The position numbers and the translations under genes were made by a program. 9,872 bases of DNA from contig CALZCW010000014.1 of the NCBI GenBank assembly GCA_945635805.1, forward strand, positions 1 to 9,872, in the 5' to 3' direction. Shown here one piece after another: positions 1 through 7,159 of the stretch (position 1 is its first letter; each line of letters starts with the position of its first letter). The stretch is from an uncultured Clostridia bacterium. GTDB taxonomy: Bacteria; Bacillota; Clostridia; Oscillospirales; Oscillospiraceae. The notes beneath the pieces were generated by a model that had not been told where the DNA came from, made no database searches, and worked only from the letters and a program-made list of their open reading frames with translations.

Positions 1-489
1 ATCTCCTGCGACATCCATCCCCACAAGATCGCCCTGCTGGAAAAGGGCGCGGAGCGTCTGCATATTTCCATTCTCACCGCCCGCCTGCAGGACGCGTCCA
101 AGCCCGTGGAGGACTGGAAAAACGCCATGGACGCCGTTTTGGCGGACGTGCCCTGTTCCGGCCTGGGCGTCATCCGCAAAAAGCCGGAGATACGGGACAA
201 GGACCTGACCCAGACGGAGCGCCTGCCCGCACTGCAGCGGGCGATCCTGGACACCCAGGCCCAATATGTGAAGCCCGGCGGCGTCCTGCTCTACAGCACC
301 TGCACCATCCTGCGGCGGGAAAACGAGGCCGTCGCCGAGGGTTTTCTGCAAAATCACCCGGAATTTGCCCTTGAGACAGTCGAGTTTCCGAAGGGCTCCG
401 GGATTCCCGCCGGTCCAATGACCACCCTGCTTCCCTGCGACCATGGCACCGACGGATTTTTCATTTGTAAATTCAGGAGGAAGCCTTGA
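1..489 (+). CDS. rsmB: 16S rRNA (cytosine-967-C5)-methyltransferase RsmB, 3' part
   Basis: The gene enters from the left edge; 162 codons are in the window, open from base 1 to the TGA at 487-489. It is the C-terminal catalytic half of a NOL1/NOP2/sun-family SAM-dependent m5C rRNA methyltransferase. Visible motifs are an acidic SAM-site strand (SCDIHPHK, in-window residues 2-9), motif IV DVPCSG with its cysteine at in-window residue 52, and motif VI YSTCTI with its cysteine at residue 101, followed by the usual ENEAV. In E. coli RsmB the motif VI cysteine is the nucleophile and the motif IV cysteine releases the product; both are kept. The N-terminal RNA-binding (NusB-like) part lies outside the window. 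The stop overlaps the rlmN start by 4 nt, which suggests translational coupling. RsmB is preferred over RsmF because this gene order is the classic rsmB-rlmN one. Confidence 0.93.
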   Translation: MSCDIHPHKIALLEKGAERLHISILTARLQDASKPVEDWKNAMDAVLADVPCSGLGVIRKKPEIRDKDLTQTERLPALQRAILDTQAQYVKPGGVLLYSTCTILRRENEAVAEGFLQNHPEFALETVEFPKGSGIPAGPMTTLLPCDHGTDGFFICKFRRKP

Positions 490-1523
490 AGGACATCAAA
501 TCCATGACCCTGGCGGAGCTGACGGAGGATCTGGCCGCTCTGGGTGAGCCGAAATTCCGCGCCGGACAGGTCTATACCTGGCTGCACCGCGGCGCAAGGA
601 GCTTTGACGAGATGACCAATCTCTCCAAGGCCCTGCGGGAAAAGCTGGCGGCCCAATATGAGCTGACCTGCCCCACCGTTGCCCGGCGGCTGCAGTCTGC
701 CAGGGACGGCACCATCAAATACCTCTGGCGGCTGTCCGACGGCAACTGCGTCGAGAGCGTCCTGATGCGCTATCACCATGGCAATACGGTCTGCATCTCC
801 TGCGAGGTGGGCTGCCCCATGGGCTGCGCGTTCTGCGCCTCTACCCGGGGCGGACTGGTGCGGCGTCTGCGTCCCTCTGAAATGCTGGACCAGGTGCTGT
901 TCACCCAAATTGATTCCGGCCTGCCGGTCTCCAATATCGTTCTCATGGGCATCGGCGAGCCGCTGGACAACTACGATACGGTGCTGCGTTTTTTGCAGCT
1001 CGTCAATTCGCCAGAGGGCATGAACATCGGCATGCGCCACATCAGCCTCTCCACCTGCGGCCTTGTGGACAAGATCGATTCTCTTGCCCAGCAGGACCTG
1101 CAGCTTACCCTGTCGGTGTCTCTCCACGCGCCCACCGACGAGATACGTTCCGGCATCATGCCCATCAACCGCAAATATAATGTCGAGACTCTGCTGGCCG
1201 CCTGCAAGCGCTATTTTGAGCGTACCGGCCGCCGCATCTCCTTTGAATACGCCATGATCCGCGGGCTCAACGATACGCCGGAGATGGCGGATATTCTGAT
1301 CAAAAAGCTCCGGGGCATTGCGGCCCATGTGAATCTGATCCCGCTCAACGAGGTGGCCGAAAGCCCCCTCAAACCAAGTTATCCCGATGTCGTTCGGGCG
1401 TTTCAGCAGCGGCTGGAGGCCCACGGCATCCCCGCCACCGTGCGCAGGACCCTGGGCGGCGACATCAACGCCTCCTGCGGACAGCTGCGGAGAAAATACG
1501 AAACGGAAACCGGAAAGGAGTGA
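486..1523 (+). CDS. rlmN: 23S rRNA (adenine-2503-C2)-methyltransferase RlmN (dual-specificity radical SAM enzyme)
   Basis: 345 residues, full family length. It methylates C2 of A2503 in 23S rRNA and, in characterised homologues, A37 of some tRNAs. The radical-SAM cluster motif CxxxCxxC is at Cys110, Cys114 and Cys117 (GCPMGCAFC). The two catalytic cysteines of the ping-pong mechanism are recognisable: Cys103, seven residues before the cluster like E. coli Cys118, and Cys331 in the C-terminal DINASCGQL, like E. coli Cys355. A GIGEPLDNY segment forms the SAM-binding loop. The start is TTG at 486, chosen because AGGAGG (475-480) sits 5 nt upstream and the start overlaps the rsmB stop as TTGA. 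The 3' end lies just before the phosphatase gene. The resistance enzyme Cfr is a relative, but the operon context and standard RlmN motifs favour the housekeeping enzyme. Confidence 0.95.
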   Translation: MKDIKSMTLAELTEDLAALGEPKFRAGQVYTWLHRGARSFDEMTNLSKALREKLAAQYELTCPTVARRLQSARDGTIKYLWRLSDGNCVESVLMRYHHGNTVCISCEVGCPMGCAFCASTRGGLVRRLRPSEMLDQVLFTQIDSGLPVSNIVLMGIGEPLDNYDTVLRFLQLVNSPEGMNIGMRHISLSTCGLVDKIDSLAQQDLQLTLSVSLHAPTDEIRSGIMPINRKYNVETLLAACKRYFERTGRRISFEYAMIRGLNDTPEMADILIKKLRGIAAHVNLIPLNEVAESPLKPSYPDVVRAFQQRLEAHGIPATVRRTLGGDINASCGQLRRKYETETGKE

Positions 1524-1528
1524 CGCCC

Positions 1529-2260
1529 ATGGAGGCTTGGGGTTTGACTGACCCGGGCAATGTCAGAGAAGAAAATCAGGACGCGTTCCGTGTGGAACGC
1601 CTCGGGGACAACGCCCTGCTTGCCGTCATCTGCGACGGCATGGGAGGTGCCAAGTCCGGCAAAGTTGCCAGCCGTTTGGCCAGCGAGGTGTTCACGGAGG
1701 AGGTCAAGCGCTCCTTTTCCCCCGAAATGACGGCGGAGGAGACGGAACGGATGCTTCGCAGCGCGGTGACGCTGGCGAACATCTCCGTGTTTGAACACTC
1801 CCAGCTCAGCGCTGAGTTTGACGGCATGGGCACGACCCTGGTGGCGTGCCTGATCTCGGGCAGGGGCTGCCAGGTACTTAATGTGGGCGACAGCCGCGCC
1901 TACCACGTTGATGCCGACGGCGTCACCTGCGTCACTACCGACCACTCGGTGGTGGAGCTGATGGTTCAGCGGGGTGAGCTGACGCCGGAGGAGGCGAAGA
2001 GCCATCCCAGCAAGAACATCATCACAAGAGCTGTGGGCACGTCGCCTCAGGTCTTTGCCGATGTGTTCCGCGTGGAGCTGCACCGGGGAGACAGCCTGCT
2101 TTTGTGCTCCGACGGCCTGTCCAACCAGATGGACGACCAGGAGATCCTCTTTGAGATCGCCCACGGCGCAAGGAAAGAGGACTGCTGTCAGCGTCTGCTG
2201 GACATCGCAAAGGATCGGGGCGCGCCGGATAACATCACGGCGGTTTTGATCGCATTATGA
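1529..2260 (+). CDS. stp: PP2C-family serine/threonine protein phosphatase (Stp/PrpC)
   Basis: 243 residues, the normal length for bacterial single-domain PP2C enzymes. It dephosphorylates Ser/Thr phosphoproteins, and its usual partner is the PrkC-type kinase, encoded next. Metal-binding PP2C motifs occur in order: ENQD (Asp18), CDGMGG (Asp36), DGMGTT, NVGDSRAY, TTDHS, a flap segment GELTPEEA, CSDGL (Asp195) and APDNIT (Asp234). There is no signal peptide or membrane segment, so it is cytoplasmic. An in-frame GTG at 1520 would overlap the rlmN stop as GTGA, but the Shine-Dalgarno AAAGGAG (1514-1520) would then run into the start. The ATG at 1529 has 8 nt spacing and gives the family N-terminus, so it is preferred. 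It is co-transcribed with rlmN and prkC; prpC is the B. subtilis name. Confidence 0.94.
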   Translation: MEAWGLTDPGNVREENQDAFRVERLGDNALLAVICDGMGGAKSGKVASRLASEVFTEEVKRSFSPEMTAEETERMLRSAVTLANISVFEHSQLSAEFDGMGTTLVACLISGRGCQVLNVGDSRAYHVDADGVTCVTTDHSVVELMVQRGELTPEEAKSHPSKNIITRAVGTSPQVFADVFRVELHRGDSLLLCSDGLSNQMDDQEILFEIAHGARKEDCCQRLLDIAKDRGAPDNITAVLIAL

Positions 2261-2283
2261 GGGAAATGAAATTGAGTTCGGCA

Positions 2284-2305
2284 CCCGCTCGCCGTCGGGA
2301 GCGGG
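2284..2305 (+). other. GC-rich stem-loop in the stp-prkC gap
   Basis: CCCGCTC (2284-2290) pairs perfectly with GAGCGGG (2299-2305) across an 8-nt loop. A smaller CCGC/GCGG hairpin with an AGTT loop (2306-2317) follows, ending 3 nt before the prkC ribosome binding site GGGAG (2321-2325). No T-run follows, so it is not a standard terminator. It may act in mRNA processing or stability, or tune translation of prkC relative to the phosphatase. The structure is read from the sequence; its function is unknown. Confidence 0.45.
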
Positions 2306-2330
2306 CCGCAGTTGCGGATAGGGAGTTGCC

Positions 2331-4415
2331 ATGGAAAATTATATAGGAAGACTGCTGGACAGTCGATATGAGATACTGGAAGTGATCGGCACCGGCGGAA
2401 TGGCCGTGGTCTATAAGGCTTTGGACCACCGGCTCAATCGTATGGTCGCGGTGAAAATATTGAAGGACGAGTTTTCGGGGAACCAGGAGTTCTGCCGCCG
2501 GTTCCACGCGGAATCCCAGGCGGTCGCCATGCTGTCGCACCCGAATATCGTCAGTGTCTACGACGTTTCCCGCTCCGGCGAGGCCAACTACATCGTCATG
2601 GAGCTGATCGAGGGGATCTCTCTCAAGCAGTATCTGGAGAAGAAAGGTCCCCTCAACTGGCGCGAGACGCTGCATTTTTCCATGCAGATCGCCAAGGCCC
2701 TGGACCACGCCCACAGCCGGGGCATCGTCCACCGGGACATCAAGCCCCACAACATCATGATTTTGAAGGACGGCTCCATCAAGGTCGCCGATTTCGGCAT
2801 CGCACGGGTGGGCTCCGCCCAGAATACTCTGACGCGGGAGGCCCTGGGCAGCGTCCATTACATCTCCCCGGAGCAGGCCAAGGGTGCGCGGGTGGATAAC
2901 CGCTCGGACATCTATTCCCTGGGTGTGGTCATGTACGAGATGCTCACGGGCCGCACGCCCTACGACGGCGAGACGCCGGTCTCCGTGGCCATCCAGCACA
3001 TCAATGGCGGTGCGCGGCGCCCCAGCGAGGTGCTGCCGGGGATCCCCCTGGGCCTGGAGTATATCACCATGCGGGCCATGAATTCCAATATCGAGAAGCG
3101 CTACGCTACTGCGGCGGAGATGCTGAGCGATATGGAGGAATTTCGCAAGAATCCGTCTTTGACCTTCCTGCCTGCGGTGGATGCGGCGGCAGCGGCTGCC
3201 GCGACGGCGCAGAAACCCCAGCAGACGAACCAAACTCAGCAGCGTCAGCCCATGACCCGTACGGAAGCGGAGCGCTATGCTGCCGCCCGGGCTGCGAAAA
3301 ACGGCGGCGCCAAGACCCCGGAGGAGCGCCGTGCCGAACGTGCCCGCCGTGAAGCGGAGCAGGCTGCCGAGCGCCGGAAGAAGCTCATTATCATCGCCTC
3401 CATTTCCGCAGCCATCGTCCTGGTGATCCTGGCCATCGTCCTGGTAACGGCCCTGTCCGGCGGCGGTGACGAGCCGGTAGACGCCTCCACGGAAAGCACT
3501 GCCGATGAGATCGTCCGTGTGGACAACTTCGTGGGCATGAGGCTGGAGGACATTGACCCGGAGGACTATCCCGATCTGGATGTGGACGTGCGCCATGTGA
3601 CGGAGGAATACAGCGACGAGTACGATGCCGGCTACGTCATGGCCCAGGACCCGGAAGCCGGTGAAGAGGTCAAGGTCGGTCGCACGGTGAATCTTACCGT
3701 CAGCAAGGGCAAGGAGGAGATCCTGATGCCCGATCTGGTGAACGTATCCGAGGCTGACGCCATGAAGCAGCTTGAGGCCCTGAAGCTGGGCCTGAAAATC
3801 ACCCTGAAGGATGAAAGCAACGAGGATGTCCGCCAGGGCAATATCGTTCGGACAGAGCCAAAGGCCAATGAACCGCTGGAAAAGAGCCAGGAAGTCGTAT
3901 TGTACGTCAGCCTGGGCGAGAACAAGATGCCCAATCTCATCGGCGACACGGTGGACAACGCAAAGGCCAGACTGAAGGCCCTGAAGGTCAGCGTTTCGAT
4001 CGAATACCTCTATGATGTGAACGACAAGTATGAAAAGGACCGCGTCTACCGCACGGATCCCCAGGCGGGTGACCAGCTGGAGCCGGGTGACAAGATCTTC
4101 ATTTATGTCAGCGAGGGCGACGGAAAGGTCGAGATGCCCAGTGTCCTTATCACCAGCCTGGAGGATGCCCAGAAGACCCTGAAAGATTTGGGCCTGGTGC
4201 CGCTGCTCAACGAGGTCTATGATGCGGAGGTCCCGGTAGGCTTTGTCGTCAGCCAGAGCGTGCTCCCCGGCACGAAGGTGGAAAAAGGCACTTATGTGAC
4301 CATCGACATCTCCAAGGGACCGGATCCGGCTCTGACGGTACCGCCTACGGAATCCACGGCGGAGCCGACGGAAGCACCCACGGAAAACAGCACGTCCTCA
4401 GAGAGCAAGCCGTAG
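2331..4415 (+). CDS. prkC: PASTA-domain eukaryotic-type Ser/Thr protein kinase PrkC (Stk1/PknB family)
   Basis: 694 residues; a membrane kinase whose outer part binds peptidoglycan or lipid II in the family. The cytoplasmic kinase domain (about 13-275) has the glycine loop GTGGMA (20-25), catalytic Lys42, HRDIKPHN with Asp136, DFG at 154-156, an activation segment rich in Thr/Ser (TLTREALGS) and SPEQ before the usual DIYSLG. An Ala/Gln-rich then Arg/Glu-rich juxtamembrane linker (about 283-350) ends in RRKK, followed by one transmembrane helix at about 352-375. Outside are four PASTA repeats, at about 394-463, 466-532, 533-601 and 602-671, then a Pro/Thr/Ser/Glu tail of roughly 20 residues. 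Start: ATG with GGGAG 5 nt upstream. It sits between its probable phosphatase and rsgA, which encodes a known substrate type in B. subtilis (CpgA). Kinase signature residues appear intact. Confidence 0.96.
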   Translation: MENYIGRLLDSRYEILEVIGTGGMAVVYKALDHRLNRMVAVKILKDEFSGNQEFCRRFHAESQAVAMLSHPNIVSVYDVSRSGEANYIVMELIEGISLKQYLEKKGPLNWRETLHFSMQIAKALDHAHSRGIVHRDIKPHNIMILKDGSIKVADFGIARVGSAQNTLTREALGSVHYISPEQAKGARVDNRSDIYSLGVVMYEMLTGRTPYDGETPVSVAIQHINGGARRPSEVLPGIPLGLEYITMRAMNSNIEKRYATAAEMLSDMEEFRKNPSLTFLPAVDAAAAAAATAQKPQQTNQTQQRQPMTRTEAERYAAARAAKNGGAKTPEERRAERARREAEQAAERRKKLIIIASISAAIVLVILAIVLVTALSGGGDEPVDASTESTADEIVRVDNFVGMRLEDIDPEDYPDLDVDVRHVTEEYSDEYDAGYVMAQDPEAGEEVKVGRTVNLTVSKGKEEILMPDLVNVSEADAMKQLEALKLGLKITLKDESNEDVRQGNIVRTEPKANEPLEKSQEVVLYVSLGENKMPNLIGDTVDNAKARLKALKVSVSIEYLYDVNDKYEKDRVYRTDPQAGDQLEPGDKIFIYVSEGDGKVEMPSVLITSLEDAQKTLKDLGLVPLLNEVYDAEVPVGFVVSQSVLPGTKVEKGTYVTIDISKGPDPALTVPPTESTAEPTEAPTENSTSSESKP

Positions 4416-4421
4416 CCGCCC

Positions 4422-5321
4422 ATGGAGGAACTGGCAAGAGGGCGCATCATCAAGGCGCTCAGCGGCTTTTACTACGTGCGCGGCACGGACGGCAAGCTGA
4501 CGGAATGCCGTGCCCGGGGCATCTTCCGCAAGGAACATGTGACGCCACTGGTGGGCGACGAGGTGACCTGTTCGCTGCAGCAGGGAAAGGGCATGGTGGA
4601 AGCCATCCTCCCGCGCCGCAACAGCTTTGTGCGTCCCGCCGTCAGCAATCTGGACGCGCTGGTGATCCTGGCCTCCGAGGCCAACCCGGTGACGGACCCC
4701 TTCCTCATCGACCGGGTCGCGGCCATTGCGGGAGAGCAGAACGTGCCGGTACTGATCTGCGTGAACAAGACCGACCTGTGCAGCAGGGAACGGCTTCTCG
4801 GCATCTACTGCCGGGCAGGATTCCGCACCTTTGCCACCAGCGCCCAGACCGGCGAGGGGGTGGAGGAGCTGCTGGAGGCTGTGCGGGGAAAGACCGTGGC
4901 CTTTACGGGCAACTCCGGCGTGGGAAAGAGCAGTATCCTCAATGCCATGGACCCGGATTTTGCCATTGAGACAGGAGAGGTCTCCGACAAGCTGGGACGG
5001 GGCCGGCATACGACCCGCCATGTGGAGCTGTACTGCCTGCCCGACGGCACCGGCATCATCGACACGCCGGGCTTTTCCTCCTTCGATACGGAGCAGATGA
5101 TGCTCCTGGTTAAGGAGAATCTGCAGTATTCCTTCCCGGACTTTGCCCCTTATTTGGGCAGGTGCAGCTACCGTGACTGTGCCCATATCCATGAACCGGG
5201 CTGTGCGGTGCGGCAGGCGTTGCAGGACGGGCTTATCGAGCCTACCCGCTACGCCAGCTATGTGCGCCTGTATGAAAGCGCCAAGGAGATCAAGCCCTGG
5301 GAGCATAAGTCCTCCACATAA
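4422..5321 (+). CDS. rsgA: Ribosome small-subunit-dependent GTPase A (RsgA/CpgA)
   Basis: 299 residues, normal for the family. It is a circularly permuted GTPase that checks late 30S subunit maturation, with GTP hydrolysis stimulated by the 30S particle. The N-terminal OB fold spans about 1-65. The permuted G motifs appear as G4 NKTD (115-118), then G1 GNSGVGKSS (163-171), then G3 DTPG (214-217). The C-terminal zinc site follows the family spacing: Cys248, Cys253, His255 and Cys261 in CSYRDCAHIHEPGC. The ATG lies 6 nt after the prkC stop and has no well-placed Shine-Dalgarno (only a weak GAGAG about 17 nt away), so it probably relies on translational coupling to prkC. It is the last gene before a terminator-like hairpin. 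In B. subtilis, rpe and a thiamine gene follow; they are absent here. Confidence 0.96.
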   Translation: MEELARGRIIKALSGFYYVRGTDGKLTECRARGIFRKEHVTPLVGDEVTCSLQQGKGMVEAILPRRNSFVRPAVSNLDALVILASEANPVTDPFLIDRVAAIAGEQNVPVLICVNKTDLCSRERLLGIYCRAGFRTFATSAQTGEGVEELLEAVRGKTVAFTGNSGVGKSSILNAMDPDFAIETGEVSDKLGRGRHTTRHVELYCLPDGTGIIDTPGFSSFDTEQMMLLVKENLQYSFPDFAPYLGRCSYRDCAHIHEPGCAVRQALQDGLIEPTRYASYVRLYESAKEIKPWEHKSST

Positions 5322-5369
5322 GCCAAAACCGGCACATGACCGATTTCACACGGTGAAAATGACAAGCAT

Positions 5370-5410
5370 AAAACCGCCGTCTGCACATAGGTTTGCAGGG
5401 GGCGGTTTTT
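5370..5410 (+). terminator. Intrinsic-terminator-like hairpin after rsgA, overlapping the next gene's ribosome binding site
   Basis: AAAACCGCC (5370-5378) pairs with GGCGGTTTT (5401-5409). An inner CTGCA/TGCAG stem (5381-5385 with 5394-5398) closes an 8-nt loop, with a two-base internal mismatch between the stems. TTTTT (5406-5410) ends the structure, so it can stop the rsmB-rsgA transcript. A smaller TTTCAC/GTGAAA hairpin (5344-5358) lies just upstream. The 3' arm carries AGGGGG (5397-5402), the only ribosome binding site for the ATG at 5411, so the same fold would also hide that site. Confidence 0.75.
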
Positions 5411-5560
5411 ATGTGCAGAAAAAATGAATTGATCGGTACGGCATTGCTGGCCTGCGGCGCAGGTCTGCTGCTGTCACTGCTGTTTACCTCGGATTTCGCA
5501 ATGGCCATTATCGGCGTCGGACTTCTGGTTTGCGGCCTTTGCTGCGCCAGAAAACAATGA
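5411..5560 (+). CDS. Small two-helix membrane protein, 49 residues, function unknown
   Basis: Reads MCRKNELIGTALLACGAG, then a Leu-rich stretch, a short polar turn (FTSDF, 25-29), a second hydrophobic stretch (about 30-46), and ends in CARKQ. This is a helix-turn-helix membrane hairpin with positive charge at both ends, which would put both termini in the cytoplasm. There are six cysteines (positions 2, 15, 41, 44, 45 and one check-worthy cluster at the C-end), high for 49 residues. The ATG has AGGGGG 8 nt upstream, inside the 3' arm of the preceding hairpin. No separate promoter is evident, so expression may depend on read-through from rsgA. Short MCRK-type hydrophobic proteins are familiar to me from clostridial genomes, but I know no function. 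It lies between rsgA and the sipL promoter. Being short, it could be a chance frame, but its hydrophobic pattern and start site argue for a real gene. Confidence 0.6.
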   Translation: MCRKNELIGTALLACGAGLLLSLLFTSDFAMAIIGVGLLVCGLCCARKQ

Positions 5561-5565
5561 AAGAG

Positions 5566-5594
5566 GCATAAAGTTGTCCAACGGCTCATATATC
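5566..5594 (+). promoter_or_regulatory. Sigma-E-like promoter of sipL
   Basis: GCATAAAG (5566-5573) resembles the ATA-containing -35 element of sporulation sigma-E, and CATATATC (5587-5594) resembles its CATAnAnT -10 element, with a 13-nt spacer between the two octamers. Each deviates from the consensus as I recall it at its last base. A transcript starting near 5601 would place the ribosome binding site AAGGAG (5610-5615) close to its 5' end. Mother-cell sigma-E control is what is known for sipL in C. difficile, which supports the assignment. Confidence 0.55.
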
Positions 5595-5623
5595 TTTCGT
5601 AGAACGAAGAAGGAGTGAGGACA

Positions 5624-7129
5624 ATGGAGCTTGTTTTTCAGGAGCAAAAGCTGGAATATTTGCACAGGATATTCTGCGAGACGGTAACGCAGGAGCAGAC
5701 CGCCGATGTGGTGATCCCGGACAGTCTGGCGGACGCCGAACGGGTGGTGGAGGCCTTCGGGACCCTGCTGGTGCGCAGTGAGGAATGTATGGCAGACAGC
5801 GTATCTGTCTCCGGCGTAGTGCAGGCAGGGGTCCTGTTTTGCGGCGAGAGCGGCGAGGTGCTGCAGGTGGAGAGTCAGATTCCCTTTTCCATGCGCCGGG
5901 AGCTGCCGGGCCAGACGGAGGACGGCCATCTGCACTGCCGCTGCGTGCTGCGCAGTGTGGATGCCCGGCTGCTCAATTCCAGAAAGCTGCTGATCCGCGT
6001 CTGCGTGGCGTGTACCCTCTGCGTCTATGCGCCGAAAAGCTGCACCGTCTATGATATCAGCGAACCTGCGCCCACTCTACAGCTCAAGCGGACCGAGCTG
6101 CCGCTGCAAATGCCCATGGGCCTGGGGGAGAAGGGCTTTGTACTCAACGAGGTGCTGGAGCTGCCTGCCGGAAAGCCGGAGATCCTGCATCTGCTGAAAT
6201 GCTGCTACCGGCCGCAGATCAGCGAGCAGCGGATGGTGGGCAACAAGGCGGTGTTCAAGGGCGCCATGACGGTGCACATCCTCTATGAAAGCAGTGACGA
6301 GGAGATCTGTCCCTATGAATGGAGCATCCCCTTTTCCCAGTACGCCGAGCTGGAGCGGGAGCTTGACGAGTGCGAATTGCAGACGGCGCTGCTCATGACC
6401 TCGGCGGAGGCCGAGCCGGAGAGCCAGTTTGGCACCAACCGCCTGCTGGTCAGCGTCAATGTGTTGGCCCAGTGTATGGCCACGGGGGTCCAGAAGCTCT
6501 CCATCATCGAGGATGCTTTCTGCACTGACGCAGAGCTGACACCTCAGTGGGATAACTGGCAGATGCAGGGAATTTTGGACCGCCAGACCTTCCGCGAGAC
6601 GGTGACGGCGGGAAGCGAACAGCCTGCCCAGCGGGTGGTGGACGCCTGGGTCTGGCCCGACGAGGCGGGAAAACAGCGCCTGGACGGACGGGTGCAGATC
6701 GAGCTTCCTATGACCTGCAATGTGCTGTATTATGACGCGGACGGGAAATTGCAGGGCAGAACGCTGCGGCCCATGCTCCGGGCGGAAACGGCTCTGGCGG
6801 AAAACGGGACCTGCGCGGTGACGGATGTCGACTGTGGCGAGGTGTTCTGCTCGGCGGGAAGCGACGGCATCACGGTCCGCCTGCCGGTGACGGCCGATGT
6901 GGAGAGCAGCGCAGTTCATTCCATCCACGCCGTCAGCGGCGGAGAGATTACGCCGCTTTCGGAGGAGGCGGGACGAAAGCCTGCGGTGCTGCTGCGCATA
7001 ACTGACAGCGAGGAGAGCATCTGGGACATCGCCAAGAGCTGCCATGCGCCCATGCAGTCCATCGCAGCGGCCAACGATCTGCACGACAGCGTCGTGCCGT
7101 CGGGCACGCTGCTGCTGATCCCACTGTGA
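5624..7129 (+). CDS. sipL: SipL-type spore coat morphogenesis protein: SPOCS (DUF3794) repeats with C-terminal LysM
   Basis: 501 residues, close to C. difficile SipL, which binds the coat basement ATPase SpoIVA through its LysM domain and helps coat encasement of the forespore. Three SPOCS/DUF3794-like beta-rich units are visible, at about 35-140, 165-285 and 325-440. Each contains a VxVxILYxxxxxxxxxxxxIPF-like strand pair (for example VHILYESSDEE before SIPFSQ). A LysM domain fills about 455-501 (SIWDIAKSC, AANDL, GTLLLIPL). There is no signal peptide, as expected for a mother-cell cytosolic protein. The ATG at 5624 has AAGGAG 8 nt upstream; the in-frame GTG at 5615 overlaps that site and is rejected. 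There are twenty cysteines, which is unusually many. A sigma-E-like promoter precedes it and a hairpin follows, so it is probably monocistronic. A generic SPOCS-LysM protein other than SipL is possible. Confidence 0.85.
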   Translation: MELVFQEQKLEYLHRIFCETVTQEQTADVVIPDSLADAERVVEAFGTLLVRSEECMADSVSVSGVVQAGVLFCGESGEVLQVESQIPFSMRRELPGQTEDGHLHCRCVLRSVDARLLNSRKLLIRVCVACTLCVYAPKSCTVYDISEPAPTLQLKRTELPLQMPMGLGEKGFVLNEVLELPAGKPEILHLLKCCYRPQISEQRMVGNKAVFKGAMTVHILYESSDEEICPYEWSIPFSQYAELERELDECELQTALLMTSAEAEPESQFGTNRLLVSVNVLAQCMATGVQKLSIIEDAFCTDAELTPQWDNWQMQGILDRQTFRETVTAGSEQPAQRVVDAWVWPDEAGKQRLDGRVQIELPMTCNVLYYDADGKLQGRTLRPMLRAETALAENGTCAVTDVDCGEVFCSAGSDGITVRLPVTADVESSAVHSIHAVSGGEITPLSEEAGRKPAVLLRITDSEESIWDIAKSCHAPMQSIAAANDLHDSVVPSGTLLLIPL

Positions 7130-7159
7130 TCTCGGTCCCGGTATCATAATCATGACAGA

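Noticed and set aside
354..1424. Long minus-strand open frames opposite rlmN, and similar ones at 1403-2164, 4398-5306 and 6077-7153
   Set aside because: All mirror well-recognised plus-strand genes and show only the composition expected of antisense to GC-rich codons.
1520..1528. GTG at 1520 as the phosphatase start
   Set aside because: It overlaps its own Shine-Dalgarno; the ATG at 1529 has 8 nt spacing and gives the usual PP2C N-terminus.
2235..3596. Open frame of about 450 codons on the minus strand opposite prkC
   Set aside because: Its translation is His/Asp/Gly-rich with no family features, and it lies entirely under the kinase domain and linker coding sequence.
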